Assembly (NCBI RefSeq): GCF_902506435.1
Contig: NZ_LR733215.1
Location: 3,094,126-3,158,125, forward strand
Direction of reading: 5' to 3'
DNA length: 64,000 nucleotides
DNA from: Nocardioides sp. AX2bis
GTDB lineage: Bacteria; Actinomycetota; Actinomycetes; Propionibacteriales; Nocardioidaceae
The position numbers and the translations under genes are program-made. The notes under the pieces were generated by a model. That model made no database searches. It had not been told where the DNA came from and saw only the letters and a list, made by a program, of their open reading frames with translations. Positions 33,200 to 41,740 of the stretch are shown one piece after another (within the stretch, counting starts at the first letter, position 1; every line of letters begins with the position of its first letter).

Positions 33200-34390
33200 T
33201 CATCGGGCCTGCTGCGAGCGGTCGAGCGCCTGCTCGAGGTCGGCGACGAGGTCGGCGACGGACTCGATGCCGACGCTGAGCCGGACCAGGTCCTCGGGCA
33301 CCTCGAGCGCGGTCCCGCTCACGCTGGCGTGGGTCATCCGCCCGGGGTGCTCGATCAACGACTCGACGCCGCCGAGGCTCTCGCCGAGGGTGAACACCTC
33401 CGTGCCCTCGCAGACCGCGAGGGCGGCCTCGACCCCGCCGGCCACGCGGAAGGACACCATCCCGCCGAACCGCTTCATCTGGCGCGCGGCGACCGCGTGA
33501 CCGGGGTGCTCGGGCAGCCCGGGGTAGATCACCTCGGTGACGGCGGGGTGCGCGGCCAGCATCGCCACGACCTGCTCGGCGTTGTCGCAGTGCCGGTCCA
33601 TCCGGACCGCGAGCGTCTTCAGGCCGCGCAGCACCAGCCAGGCGTCGAAAGGACCCGCGACCGCACCGATCGCGTTCTGGTGGAAGGCGACCTTCTCGGC
33701 CAGGTCGAGGTCGCGCACGACGAGCGCGCCGCCGACGACGTCGGAGTGGCCCCCGGCGTACTTCGTCGTGGAGTGCACCACGACGTCGGCGCCCAGCGTC
33801 AGCGGCTGCTGCAGGTACGGCGAGGCGAAGGTGTTGTCGACCACCAGCAGCGCGCCGGCCTCGTGGGCGACCGCCGCCAGGGCCTCGATGTCCCCGATGT
33901 TGAGCAGCGGGTTCGTCGGCGTCTCGCACCACACCAGCTTCGTGGTGCCGGGGCGGATCGCGGCGCGGACGGCCTCGACGTCGGAGACCGGGGCGGGCGT
34001 GTGCTCGACGCCCCACGCCTGCTCGACCTTGTCGAAGAGCCGGTACGTGCCGCCGTAGGCGTCGTCGGGGATGACGACGTGGTCGCCCGGGCGGCAGGTC
34101 GCGCGGACCAGGGTGTCCTCGGCGGCCAGGCCGGAGGCGAAGGCGAAGGCCCGCTCCCCCTCCTCGAGCGCGGCCAGGTTGCCCTCGAGCGCGGTACGCG
34201 TCGGGTTGGCCGAGCGCGAGTACTCGTACCCGCCGCGCAGGCCGCCGACGCCGTCCTGCTTGTAGGTCGAGGTCGCGAAGATCGGCGGGATCACCGCCCC
34301 CGTGGTCGGGTCGGGCTCGTAGCCGGCGTGGATGGCGCGGGTCTCGAACCCGGCCTTCTCGGACTGGTTCCCCTGCTGCTGCTCGCTCAC
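33200..34390 (-). CDS. metB: Cystathionine gamma-synthase (Cys/Met metabolism PLP enzyme)
   Basis: 396 residues, fold-type I PLP enzyme. Signature: the Lys-containing HSTTKYAGGHSDVVGG; also SGLAAEDTLV, ETPTNPLLNIGDI and AGPFDAWLVLRGLKTL. GTG at 34390 fits the family N-terminus (GFETRAIHAGYEPDPTTGAV); the frame upstream lacks homology. It makes cystathionine from O-acylhomoserine and cysteine; some actinobacterial members also act as gamma-lyases. Together with cbs at 52465-53871, trans-sulfuration could run in both directions. Confidence 0.9.
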   Translation of the reverse strand: MSEQQQGNQSEKAGFETRAIHAGYEPDPTTGAVIPPIFATSTYKQDGVGGLRGGYEYSRSANPTRTALEGNLAALEEGERAFAFASGLAAEDTLVRATCRPGDHVVIPDDAYGGTYRLFDKVEQAWGVEHTPAPVSDVEAVRAAIRPGTTKLVWCETPTNPLLNIGDIEALAAVAHEAGALLVVDNTFASPYLQQPLTLGADVVVHSTTKYAGGHSDVVGGALVVRDLDLAEKVAFHQNAIGAVAGPFDAWLVLRGLKTLAVRMDRHCDNAEQVVAMLAAHPAVTEVIYPGLPEHPGHAVAARQMKRFGGMVSFRVAGGVEAALAVCEGTEVFTLGESLGGVESLIEHPGRMTHASVSGTALEVPEDLVRLSVGIESVADLVADLEQALDRSQQAR

Positions 34391-34481
34391 CCGTCGAGAG
34401 TAGTGCGCGGGAAGGTCCGGGCGGCCTGCGGTGTTGAGGGGGGTGACGATCGATGATCGACCCCGACCGAAGGAGATCGAA

Positions 34482-35126
34482 GTGTTCGGACGCGACAAGT
34501 CCTCCCTCCCCGAGCCCGGCAAGGCCCTCGCCGGCCGGCCCGAGCGGCCCTGGCACCTGGCCGCGCAGCACGCCGTGCTCGACGCGCCGCTGGTGACCGA
34601 CGAGGTCCCCGCCGGCCACGAGGTCGCCATCTTCGGCCTGGGCTGCTTCTGGGGCGCCGAGGAGGCGTACTGGGGCCTGGACGGCGTGTTCTCGACCTCG
34701 GTCGGCTACGCGGGCGGCGAGACCCCGCACCCGTCGTACGAGGAGGTCTGCTCCGGGCGTACCGGGCACACCGAGGCCGTGCGGATCGTCTACGACCCCA
34801 CCCGCGTCGCCTTCGCCGACCTGGTGAAGCGCTTCTTCGAGATCCACGACCCGACCCAGGGCATGCGCCAGGGCAACGACGTCGGCACGCAGTACCGCTC
34901 GGCGATCTACTGGACCACGCCCGCGCAGGAGGAGACCGCGCGCGAGCTGACCGAGGTCTACGGCGCCGAGCTCGAGCGCCGCCGCCTCGGCTCGATCACC
35001 ACCGAGATCAAGCCGGCGCCGGAGTACTACTACGCCGAGGACCCGCACCAGCAGTACCTCGCCAAGAACCCCTTCGGCTACCGCTGCCACGCCAACACCG
35101 GGGTGCGGTTCCCGCAGACCGCCTGA
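34482..35126 (+). CDS. msrA: Peptide-methionine (S)-S-oxide reductase MsrA
   Basis: 214 residues. Active-site GCFWGAEE carries the nucleophilic Cys, and the C-terminal NPFGYRCHANTG carries the second Cys. GTG at 34482 has a clear ribosome site, GAAGGAGATCG, 6 nt upstream. The N-terminal 45 residues (FGRDKSSLPEPGKALAGRPE) are a typical actinobacterial extension. It repairs oxidised methionine. Divergent from metB across 91 bp. Confidence 0.92.
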   Translation: MFGRDKSSLPEPGKALAGRPERPWHLAAQHAVLDAPLVTDEVPAGHEVAIFGLGCFWGAEEAYWGLDGVFSTSVGYAGGETPHPSYEEVCSGRTGHTEAVRIVYDPTRVAFADLVKRFFEIHDPTQGMRQGNDVGTQYRSAIYWTTPAQEETARELTEVYGAELERRRLGSITTEIKPAPEYYYAEDPHQQYLAKNPFGYRCHANTGVRFPQTA

Positions 35127-35228
35127 GGCCTGCCGGGCTGAAAGAACACCCGCCCTGAGGTGGTGGGGCGCATAGGTTGCCGGTGACGGTCGGTCGGGTC
35201 CGGCCTCGTCGATCGCCGGGGGGCTGTC

Positions 35229-36398
35229 GTGGGACGTGTGCAGAGGTCGAGGAACCGGACGGCGGCGCTGCTGCTGGGCGTGGTCGTCGTCGTGACGGGA
35301 TCGCTGGTGGTGGCCTCACCGGCCTCCGCGGCGCCGCCGAACGACGACTACGCCGACGCGCAGGCGATCGGCGGCGCGGAGGGCGGCGTCGAGGGTGGCG
35401 TCGAGGGCACGACCATCGGCGCGACCACGGCTCCTGGCGAGACGTACAGCCAGTCGGTGTGGTTCGCCTGGACCGCACCGCGGGACGGCGTGTTCACCTT
35501 CCAGACCGAGCAGTCCGCGTTGAGCATGCGGATCGGGCGCCGGGACGGAGCCGCCGGCCGCGGTGACCTGTGCCAGCACCAGAGCGAGGTGTACTCCTGC
35601 ATCTACAAGCAGGTCGAGGCGGGCGCCACCTACATGATCGAGGTCGGGCAGTACGACGGCCAGCGTCCGGCGGCCTTCCGGCTGACCTGGACCCCGGTGC
35701 CGCCCCCGGCCAACGACGACCTGGCCGACGCGACGGTGCTGACGGGGCGTTCCACCGCGTTCCCGTCCCCGCACCCCGCCTCGGGCCTGCTGGCCACGCT
35801 CGAGCCGGGCGAGGAGCCGTCCTACGTCGGCTCGACGCCCGCCCGGCACTCGATCTGGTACGAGTGGACGGCACCCTTCGCGTCCAGCGTGGAGATCGAC
35901 GTCGCGGTCGGGCCGTCACCGCAGCGCTACTGCGAGGAGCGCCTGTCCGTGATCGAGGTGTACGTCGGAGAGGCCGACGACGGCGGCTTCCGGGAGACCG
36001 ACCAGCAGTTCGACGACTGCGACGGGCTCGACGTCGAGATCGACACCGCCTTCCCCGGCCAGACCTTCCTGATCAAGCTCGACTCCCCCGACGGCCCGAC
36101 CCCCGTCAGCGGCACGCTCGTCGCCACCCCCCGCTGCGGGGTCACGGGCACCGACGGCGACGACGTGCTGGAGCCGCCGTCCTCGTCCGGCCGCTACGTG
36201 GTCTGCGGCGGCCGCGGCGACGACGTCCTCCGCGGCGGTGGCGACGACGACCTCCTGATCGGTGGGCGGGGCGACGACGTGCTCCGAGGCGGCGCCGGCG
36301 CCGACCGGTTGCAGGGCGGTCAGGGTCGTGACCGGTGCGTGGGCGGCGCCGGCACCGACCGCTTCGCAGGGTGCGAGGTGATCAGGTCGGTCCCCTGA
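35229..36398 (+). CDS. Secreted protein with C-terminal RTX-like calcium-binding repeats
   Basis: 389 residues. Signal peptide (LLLGVVVVVTGSLVVASPASA) then two repeated beta domains, each with NDDYADA/NDDLADA and a WFAWTAPRDGVFTF or WYEWTAPFASSVEI core, about 40-170 and 175-295. The C-terminus has four to five nonapeptides of GGxGDD type (GGRGDDVLRGGGDDDLL), a calcium-binding beta roll. No enzyme motif is visible. Probably a surface or secreted binding protein; the beta domains resemble pre-peptidase C-terminal modules. Confidence 0.78.
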   Translation: MGRVQRSRNRTAALLLGVVVVVTGSLVVASPASAAPPNDDYADAQAIGGAEGGVEGGVEGTTIGATTAPGETYSQSVWFAWTAPRDGVFTFQTEQSALSMRIGRRDGAAGRGDLCQHQSEVYSCIYKQVEAGATYMIEVGQYDGQRPAAFRLTWTPVPPPANDDLADATVLTGRSTAFPSPHPASGLLATLEPGEEPSYVGSTPARHSIWYEWTAPFASSVEIDVAVGPSPQRYCEERLSVIEVYVGEADDGGFRETDQQFDDCDGLDVEIDTAFPGQTFLIKLDSPDGPTPVSGTLVATPRCGVTGTDGDDVLEPPSSSGRYVVCGGRGDDVLRGGGDDDLLIGGRGDDVLRGGAGADRLQGGQGRDRCVGGAGTDRFAGCEVIRSVP

Positions 36399-36470
36399 CC
36401 TCAACCCCGGGAGCCGGCTGCGACCAACGGCCCTGGCAGGCCCGGGGCACCCGGTGCGACCGTGGGGCGC

Positions 36471-36818
36471 ATGGACCTCGACCCGGTCGCGACGAACGGT
36501 GACCACTACCGCGTCGTGTTCGAGAACGACCGGGTCCGGGTGCTCGACTACGCCGACCGGCCGGGTGACGCGACCACGAACCACCGTCATCCGGACAGCG
36601 TGATGTACACGCTGTCGTCCTTCCGTCGGCTGCTCGTCTCGGGCGACGGGTCCCGCGAGGTGACGATGGAAGCGGGGACCACCGCGTGGCTCCCCGCGCA
36701 GGAGCACCGTGGCGAGAACATCGGGGACACCCCGACGCACGTGCTCCTCGTGGAGCTGAAGGAGCCGGGCCCGCTCGTCGGCGCCCAGGACGGAACGCTC
36801 CTGGGCCCCCAGACCTGA
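36471..36818 (+). CDS. Cupin-like protein
   Basis: 115 residues predicted as one cupin barrel, with RVRVLDYADRPGDATTNHRHPD holding the metal-ligand His region and TTAWLPAQEHRGENIG as the second motif. The His set is fuller than in many small cupins. The ATG at 36471 is preferred to one at 36462. Function unknown; cytoplasmic, no signal. It stands alone before the ABC1 kinase gene. Confidence 0.7.
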   Translation: MDLDPVATNGDHYRVVFENDRVRVLDYADRPGDATTNHRHPDSVMYTLSSFRRLLVSGDGSREVTMEAGTTAWLPAQEHRGENIGDTPTHVLLVELKEPGPLVGAQDGTLLGPQT

Positions 36819-36876
36819 GGCGTGCTCCCCGCGCTCGGGTGACCCGGGCTCAGGTGCCGTGAGCCAGGATGGGCTC

Positions 36877-38217
36877 ATGAGCGACCTCCCTCGCAAGGCC
36901 GCCGCGCGCACCGCACGTCTGGCCCGCCTTCCCCTGGGGTACGCCGGGCGCAGCGCCGTCGGCTTCGGCCGCCGCCTCGGTGGCGCGCCGGCGGAGGCCG
37001 TGATGAGCGACATCCAGGCCAAGACCGCTGAGCAGGTGTTCCGCACCCTGGGCGAGCTCAAGGGCGGGGCGATGAAGTTCGGTCAGGCGATGTCGGTCTT
37101 CGAGTCGGCACTGCCGGAGGAGATCGCGGGTCCGTACCGCGACCAGCTGACCAAGCTGCAGGACTCCGCCCCCCCGATGCCGACCTCGACGGTGCGCCAG
37201 GTGCTCACCGAGGACCTCGGACCGGACTGGAAGCAGCAGCTGGTCTGGCTGGACGGCGGCCCGACCGCCTCGGCCTCGATCGGGCAGGTCCACAAGGGTC
37301 GCTGGCACGACGGCCGCGAGGTCGCGGTCAAGGTGCAGTACCCCGGCGCCGACGAGGCGCTGCGCTCCGACCTGCGCCAGCTGTCGCGGCTCGGCCGCTC
37401 GATCGCGCCGGTCTTCCCCGGCATCGACCTCAAGCCGCTGATCGAGGAGCTGCAGCTGCGCGCCGAGGAGGAGCTCGACTACGAGCTCGAGGCGCAGGCC
37501 CAGCGCGGCTTCGCCGAGGGCTACCGCGGCGACCCCGACATCGTCGTGCCCGACGTCGTCGCCGTCGGCCGTCGGGTGCTGGTCACCGAGTGGCTCGACA
37601 GCCCGGCCTCGCTGGCCTCGATCATCGCCTCCGGCACGCAGGAGGAGCGCGACCACTACGGCGACCTCTTCACCCGCTTCATCTTCTCCTCACCGGCGCG
37701 GGTCGCGATGCTCCACGCCGACCCGCACCCCGGCAACTACCGGGTGATGCCCACCGAGGACGGCCGCCCGGGTCGCCTCGGCGTGCTCGACTTCGGCGCG
37801 GTCGCCCGGCTGCCCGACTCCGGGCTGCCCGAGGTCATGGGTCGGCTGATCCGCCTGGCCGCCCTCGACGACGCCACCCAGCTGATGGACGGCCTGCGGG
37901 CCGAGGGCTTCGTCAAGGAGCGCACCAAGCTGGAGGCCCAGCAGGTCGCGGACTACCTCTCGCCGCTGGTCGAGCCGACCCGGGTCGAGGAGTTCCAGTT
38001 CAGCCGGGAGTGGATGCGCGAGCAGTTCGCCCGGATCAACGACCCGCGTGAGCCCGCGTACACCGTCGCGATCAAGCTGAACCTGCCGCCGGAGTACCTG
38101 CTGATCCACCGCTCGTGGGTCGGCGGCATCGCGATCCTCTCCCAGCTCGGGACGCGGGCGCGGTTCCGCGAGATCCTCGAGGAGCTGCTCCCCGGCTTCG
38201 CCGAGCCCGCCGCCTGA
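36877..38217 (+). CDS. ABC1/UbiB family atypical kinase (AarF-like)
   Basis: 446 residues. ABC1 signatures: the KxGQ motif in GAMKFGQAMSV, the Ala-rich nucleotide loop ASASIGQVHKG, the ion-pair Lys in VAVKVQYPG, the catalytic loop HADPHPGNYRV and the metal Asp in LGVLDFGAVA. UbiB-type proteins support isoprenoid-quinone or lipid metabolism; in actinobacteria, which use menaquinone, the target is unknown. ATG at 36877 follows CAGGAT by 6 nt, like other leaderless starts here. Convergent with the GNAT gene. Confidence 0.87.
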   Translation: MSDLPRKAAARTARLARLPLGYAGRSAVGFGRRLGGAPAEAVMSDIQAKTAEQVFRTLGELKGGAMKFGQAMSVFESALPEEIAGPYRDQLTKLQDSAPPMPTSTVRQVLTEDLGPDWKQQLVWLDGGPTASASIGQVHKGRWHDGREVAVKVQYPGADEALRSDLRQLSRLGRSIAPVFPGIDLKPLIEELQLRAEEELDYELEAQAQRGFAEGYRGDPDIVVPDVVAVGRRVLVTEWLDSPASLASIIASGTQEERDHYGDLFTRFIFSSPARVAMLHADPHPGNYRVMPTEDGRPGRLGVLDFGAVARLPDSGLPEVMGRLIRLAALDDATQLMDGLRAEGFVKERTKLEAQQVADYLSPLVEPTRVEEFQFSREWMREQFARINDPREPAYTVAIKLNLPPEYLLIHRSWVGGIAILSQLGTRARFREILEELLPGFAEPAA

Positions 38218-38236
38218 GGCCGGTGGCCGCTGCTGC

Positions 38237-38746
38237 TCAGAGCCGCAGGTGCATGACGTGCAGGCCCACCCGGCCGTGGGTCGGGGAGGCGAACGCCTCG
38301 GGGACGGTGCCGACGACCTCGAAGCCGAGCGAGCGCCACAGGCGCACGGCCGCGGTGTTGGTCTCGACCACCGCGTTGAACTGGATCGCGGCGTACCCCT
38401 GCTCGCGGTGCCAGGCCACGACGTGCTCGCCGAGCGCGCGACCGACGCCGCGCCCGCGCGCCGCCGGGGCGACCATGAACGAGGCGGTGCCGACGTGGCT
38501 GCCGGGCCCGGGCCGGTTCGGCCCCATCCGCGCGGTACCGAGCACGACCTCGCCGCCGACGGTGTCGTCGACCAGCACGACGGTGGCGCCCGGTGGCTCC
38601 GCGAACCACAGTGCGCGGCCCTGCTCGCTGGTCAGCCCGAGCGGGTAGGCGTACGTCTCCTGCGCCTCGACCACCTCGTCGAAGAACGGGCGGATGGCGG
38701 GCCAGTCCGCGCCGGTGGCGGGGCGGATCGTGAGAGTGCCGCTCAC
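38237..38746 (-). CDS. GNAT family N-acetyltransferase
   Basis: 169 residues. Acetyl-CoA binding motif A is VAPAARGRGVGRALGEHVV, followed by AAIQFNAVVETNTAAVRLWRSLGF. The N-terminal TIRPATGADWPAI and the LTSEQGRALWF segment place it near phosphinothricin/L-amino-acid acetyltransferases. GTG at 38746 overlaps the stop of the upstream flavin-type protein (GTGA). Acceptor unknown. Confidence 0.85.
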   Translation of the reverse strand: MSGTLTIRPATGADWPAIRPFFDEVVEAQETYAYPLGLTSEQGRALWFAEPPGATVVLVDDTVGGEVVLGTARMGPNRPGPGSHVGTASFMVAPAARGRGVGRALGEHVVAWHREQGYAAIQFNAVVETNTAAVRLWRSLGFEVVGTVPEAFASPTHGRVGLHVMHLRL

Positions 38747-39123
38747 GTCACCGGGTGGCAGTCGTGCCCGCAGGAGCTCGTGCTGCCCGGGGCGTGGTCC
38801 GGTCCGGCGTGGTCCGCGGGGCGGTGCAGCACGGCGTGCCCGGGGGTGACCCGGACGTCGTCGCCGTCGACCGTGGCGGTCCCGTCGACCAGCAGGGTGT
38901 ACCCGCGCTCCTCGCGCGGCGGGAACAGCAGCGTCACGGTCGCGTTCGCGACGACGTTGCGCAGGCTGCCGCCACCGGGACCGGCCACCACGACCACGCC
39001 GTCGCTCAGCACGGGGTCCGCCGAGACCGCCTTGACGCTCTCACCGGCGGTGCTCAGGAGGTAGCCCGGGCCGTACTGCTCCAGGGTGCGGGCGAGGTCC
39101 GCGAGGTCGACCGGGATGCTCAT
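38743..39123 (-). CDS. Pyridoxamine 5'-phosphate oxidase-like split-barrel protein
   Basis: 126 residues. Predicted split beta-barrel with the VTLLFPPREERGYTLLVDGTATV core used by FMN/F420-binding PNPOx-like proteins. The C-terminus is Cys/His-rich (STSSCGHDCHPVT), unusual for the family and reminiscent of a metal site. ATG at 39123. Operon-like with the GNAT gene by GTGA overlap. A redox or haem-binding role is possible; cofactor not certain. Confidence 0.65.
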   Translation of the reverse strand: MSIPVDLADLARTLEQYGPGYLLSTAGESVKAVSADPVLSDGVVVVAGPGGGSLRNVVANATVTLLFPPREERGYTLLVDGTATVDGDDVRVTPGHAVLHRPADHAGPDHAPGSTSSCGHDCHPVT

Positions 39124-39132
39124 GGTCCGAAC

Positions 39133-39780
39133 CTACCCGCGGTCGACCCAGCGCTCCCCCGCGTCCACCGCCTCCGCGGTACCGCCGGTCAGCTCCGCGA
39201 CCAGGGCGTGCAGCGTGGCGACGCCGTCGGTGGGGACGCCCAGGCGGAGGGTGACGCGGGCGGCGTAGGCCTGGTCGAGCACCGCGACGTCATGCGCCCG
39301 CAGACCGCTCTCCAGCCGTCCGGCGTCGGCGTGCCCGACCTCCACCTCGAGCTCGCGCAGCAGCTCGCGGCGGCGGGTCCCGGCGGCCTCCAGGGCGGTA
39401 CGCACGGCGTCGCCGTAGGCGCGCACCAGGCCGCCCGCGCCGAGCAGGGTCCCGCCGAACCACCGCGTCACCACCGCGACCACGTCGGCCAGCGGCTCCG
39501 CGTCGGAGCCCGCTCCCCGGAGGACCTCCAGCATCGGGGCGCCGGCGGTCCCGGCCGGCTCCCCGTCGTCGCTCGAGCGCTCGACCACCTGGGGCGGCGG
39601 GCCGAGCAGGAAGGCGGAGCAGTGGTGCCGGGCGTCGCGGTGCTCGCGGCGGGCGGCGTCGACCACGGCACGGGCCTCGCCTTCGGTGCCGACGCGCTCG
39701 AGACGGCATAGGAACCGGGAGCGGCTGACCTCGGTCTCGACCTCCGCCGCGCGGGCGACCGTGCGGTAGCGGGTGCTCAT
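39133..39780 (-). CDS. YigZ/IMPACT family protein
   Basis: 215 residues. Family signature: SRFLCRLERV, ARHHCSAFLLG, SDDGEPAGTAGAPML and TRWFGGTLLGAGGLVRAY. The C-terminal half is the EF-G-like alpha/beta domain. YigZ proteins bind ribosomes or nucleic acids in some species; their exact role is unsettled. ATG at 39780 (MSTRYRTVARAAE). Ends 9 bp before the flavin-type gene start, so probably one transcript. Confidence 0.85.
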   Translation of the reverse strand: MSTRYRTVARAAEVETEVSRSRFLCRLERVGTEGEARAVVDAARREHRDARHHCSAFLLGPPPQVVERSSDDGEPAGTAGAPMLEVLRGAGSDAEPLADVVAVVTRWFGGTLLGAGGLVRAYGDAVRTALEAAGTRRRELLRELEVEVGHADAGRLESGLRAHDVAVLDQAYAARVTLRLGVPTDGVATLHALVAELTGGTAEAVDAGERWVDRG

Positions 39781-39787
39781 GACGGCG

Positions 39788-40567
39788 TCACCAGAGGCCC
39801 AGCACGTCGCCGCCGATGCGGACCACGAAACCGCCCACGACCACCACGAAGAACGCGCGGACGAAGCCGGCACCGCGAGCCACGGCGGTGCGCGCCCCGA
39901 CGTAGGAACCGACGACGTTGGCCGCCCCGACGACGAGCCCGACCTCCCAGAGCACCGCACCCTGGGGCACGAAGACGACCAGCGCCGCGAGGTTGGTGGC
40001 CCAGTTGGCCAGGCGCGCATTGGCGGACCCCTCCAGGAACGAGTAGCCGAGGAGCCCGACCATCGCCAGCACGAAGAAGCTGCCGGTGCCGGGGCCGAGC
40101 GCCCCGTCGTAGAAGCCGACGACGAGGCCGGCGCCCACGGCCAGCGCGACGTGGTGGCCGCGGCCGAAGCGCAGCTCGGTCGCCTCGCCGAGGGACGGCC
40201 GGAACAGCACCCAGGCGCCGACCAGGAGCAGCGCGACGAGGACGACCGGGTCGAACGCCTCGCGCGGGATGAAGGACGCGACGACGGCACCGCCGGCCGA
40301 CCCGACGAAGGCGGCCAGCATCAGCGGCACGAACGTCGACGCCTGCGGTCGTACCCGTCTCAGGTAGGTCGCCGAGCTGACCGTCACCCCCAGCCAGGAC
40401 GCGAGCTTGTTGGTGGCCAGGACCTGCACCGGGCTCGCGCCGGGCAGCCCGACGAGCAGGGCCGGGAGCTGGACCAGCCCGCCGCCGCCGACGACCGCGT
40501 CGACGAAGCCGGCGACCAGGCCCGCCAGGGCGAGCAGCGCCAGCAGGGTCAGGCCGGGGTCCTCCAC
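39788..40567 (-). CDS. TauE/SafE family sulfite or organoacid exporter
   Basis: 259 residues, about eight membrane helices with the internal duplication of the family: AGFVDAVVGGGGLVQLPALL (first repeat) and GFYDGALGPGTGSFFVLAMV (second). Family members export sulfite, sulfoacetate or other anions after sulfonate breakdown. GTG at 40567 is favoured by a TAGGGT box ending 7 nt upstream; an in-frame GTG at 40576 overlaps that box. Divergent from the BtuF-like gene with mirror-image promoters. Confidence 0.85.
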   Translation of the reverse strand: MEDPGLTLLALLALAGLVAGFVDAVVGGGGLVQLPALLVGLPGASPVQVLATNKLASWLGVTVSSATYLRRVRPQASTFVPLMLAAFVGSAGGAVVASFIPREAFDPVVLVALLLVGAWVLFRPSLGEATELRFGRGHHVALAVGAGLVVGFYDGALGPGTGSFFVLAMVGLLGYSFLEGSANARLANWATNLAALVVFVPQGAVLWEVGLVVGAANVVGSYVGARTAVARGAGFVRAFFVVVVGGFVVRIGGDVLGLW

Positions 40568-40574
40568 GGCGGTC

Positions 40575-40580
40575 ACCCTA
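40575..40580 (-). promoter_or_regulatory. -10 box of tauE-like gene
   Basis: TAGGGT on the minus strand, 7 nt before the GTG at 40567; leaderless layout mirrored by the divergent gene. Confidence 0.55.
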
Positions 40581-40599
40581 GGACCGCGCGCGGGCGACC

Positions 40600-40605
40600 T
40601 AGGGT
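40600..40605 (+). promoter_or_regulatory. -10 box of BtuF-like gene
   Basis: TAGGGT, 7 nt before the GTG at 40613. With 40575-40580 it makes a compact divergent promoter pair whose boxes are only 19 bp apart. Confidence 0.55.
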
Positions 40606-40612
40606 GGCGGGC

Positions 40613-41461
40613 GTGCGTATCGTCTCCCTCCTCCCCTCGACCACCGAGATCCTCTTCGCGATCGGCGCCGGGGACGAGGTGGTCGGCGTGACGTTCGAGT
40701 GCGACCACCCCGCCGAGGCACGGACGCGGCGGATCGTGTCGACCTCGAACCTGCCCGAGGGCCTCGACCCCGCCGGGATCGACGCCGCGGTGTCGGCCGC
40801 CGTGGCCCGCGGCGAGGACCTCTACCGGCTCGACGAGGACGCCCTGGCCGGGCTCGACGCCGACCTCGTGGTCACCCAGGACCTGTGCGCGGTGTGCGCG
40901 ATCGACGTCTCGACCGTCAGCGACGCCCTGACCCACCTCGGCTGCACCGCCGACGTCGTCACCACCGACCCGCACACCCTGGCCGAGGTGCTCGGCACGG
41001 TCGGCGAGCTCGGCCGACGCACGGGGCGTGAACCGGCCGCCGCCGCCCTGGTGGCCTCGCTGGAGGAACGGCTCGCGGCCGTGCAGCAGCGCGTCGCCGG
41101 CCGGCCCCGCCCGCGCGTGGTGGTGCTGGAGTGGACCGACCCGCCGTACGCCCCGGGTCACTGGATCCCGGAGATGGTCCAGGCCGCGGGCGGCGACTGC
41201 GTCCTCGGCGCCGCCGGCGAGAAGTCCGTGCGCACCACGTGGGAGGCCGTCCACGCCGCCCGGCCCGACCTGGTCGTCGTCGCCCCCTGCGGCTTCGACC
41301 GCGCGGCGTCCCAGGCCCAGGCCGACGCCCTGGTCGCGGCCGGCGTGCTGCCGGCCGGGGCCCGCGTCCACGCCGTCGACGCCGACGCCTCCTGGGCGCG
41401 CCCCGGCCCGCGCCTGGTGGACGGGGTCGAGGAGCTGGCCGGGGTGCTGCACGGGGGCTGA
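40613..41461 (+). CDS. BtuF-like substrate-binding (cobalamin/siderophore type) protein without signal peptide
   Basis: 282 residues of the helical-backbone Peripla_BP_2 type: VRIVSLLPSTTEILFAIGAGDEVVGVTFECDHP at the start is family-typical, as are VVTQDLCAVCAIDV and RPRVVVLEWTDPPYAPGHWIPEM. It has no signal peptide or lipobox from the GTG at 40613, and no ABC transporter is adjacent. Such cytosolic members are common in actinobacteria; a role in cobalamin or another cofactor is a guess. Confidence 0.75.
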   Translation: MRIVSLLPSTTEILFAIGAGDEVVGVTFECDHPAEARTRRIVSTSNLPEGLDPAGIDAAVSAAVARGEDLYRLDEDALAGLDADLVVTQDLCAVCAIDVSTVSDALTHLGCTADVVTTDPHTLAEVLGTVGELGRRTGREPAAAALVASLEERLAAVQQRVAGRPRPRVVVLEWTDPPYAPGHWIPEMVQAAGGDCVLGAAGEKSVRTTWEAVHAARPDLVVVAPCGFDRAASQAQADALVAAGVLPAGARVHAVDADASWARPGPRLVDGVEELAGVLHGG

Positions 41462-41496
41462 CCGGTCGTCTGTCGCCGAGGGAGCGCCAGCACCGC

Positions 41497-41681
41497 GGTG
41501 GTCGAAGAGGCGGCGGCAACCCCCGGTGGTCGAGGAGGCAGCGCAAGCCCCGGTGGTCGAGGAGCGAGCGCCAGCGAGCGTCACGAGACCAGCACCCGGG
41601 GGCCGACGAGCGAACGCAGCGAGCGTCACGAGACCAAGGCCCGGTGGTCGAGGAGCGAGCGCCAGCGAGCGTCACGAGACC
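41497..41681 (+). repeat. Left repeat array of the HNH element (+ orientation)
   Basis: Two complete 39-bp copies (41552-41590, 41643-41681), a partial copy (41601-41635) and two truncated starts (from 41497 and 41525). The core reads GGTGGTCGAGGAGCGAGCG, then CCAGCGAGCG where the 948-1131 copies have AAGCGAGCG, then TCACGAGACC. It fills the gap 41462-41711 before the LexA box. Inverted copies lie beyond the nuclease gene. Confidence 0.88.
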
Positions 41682-41711
41682 CTCTCCACAAGGACATAGG
41701 TCCACTGACGA

Positions 41712-41727
41712 TCGAACGCCTGTTCGA
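41712..41727. promoter_or_regulatory. LexA (SOS) box of the HNH nuclease gene
   Basis: TCGAACGCCTGTTCGA has perfect 6-bp arms and matches the actinobacterial SOS box CGAAC-N4-GTTCG. It ends 1 bp before the -10 box, so LexA binding would block RNA polymerase. M. tuberculosis 13E12-repeat genes of the same family are known LexA targets. Confidence 0.85.
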
Positions 41728-41728
41728 C

Positions 41729-41734
41729 TACACT
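41729..41734 (+). promoter_or_regulatory. -10 box of the HNH nuclease gene
   Basis: TACACT, 6 nt before the ATG at 41741; leaderless transcript under LexA control. Confidence 0.55.
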
Positions 41735-41740
41735 AGATCC

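Noticed and set aside
41498..41740. N-terminal extension of the HNH protein
   Set aside because: It translates the repeat array; the leaderless promoter and LexA box place the start at 41741.
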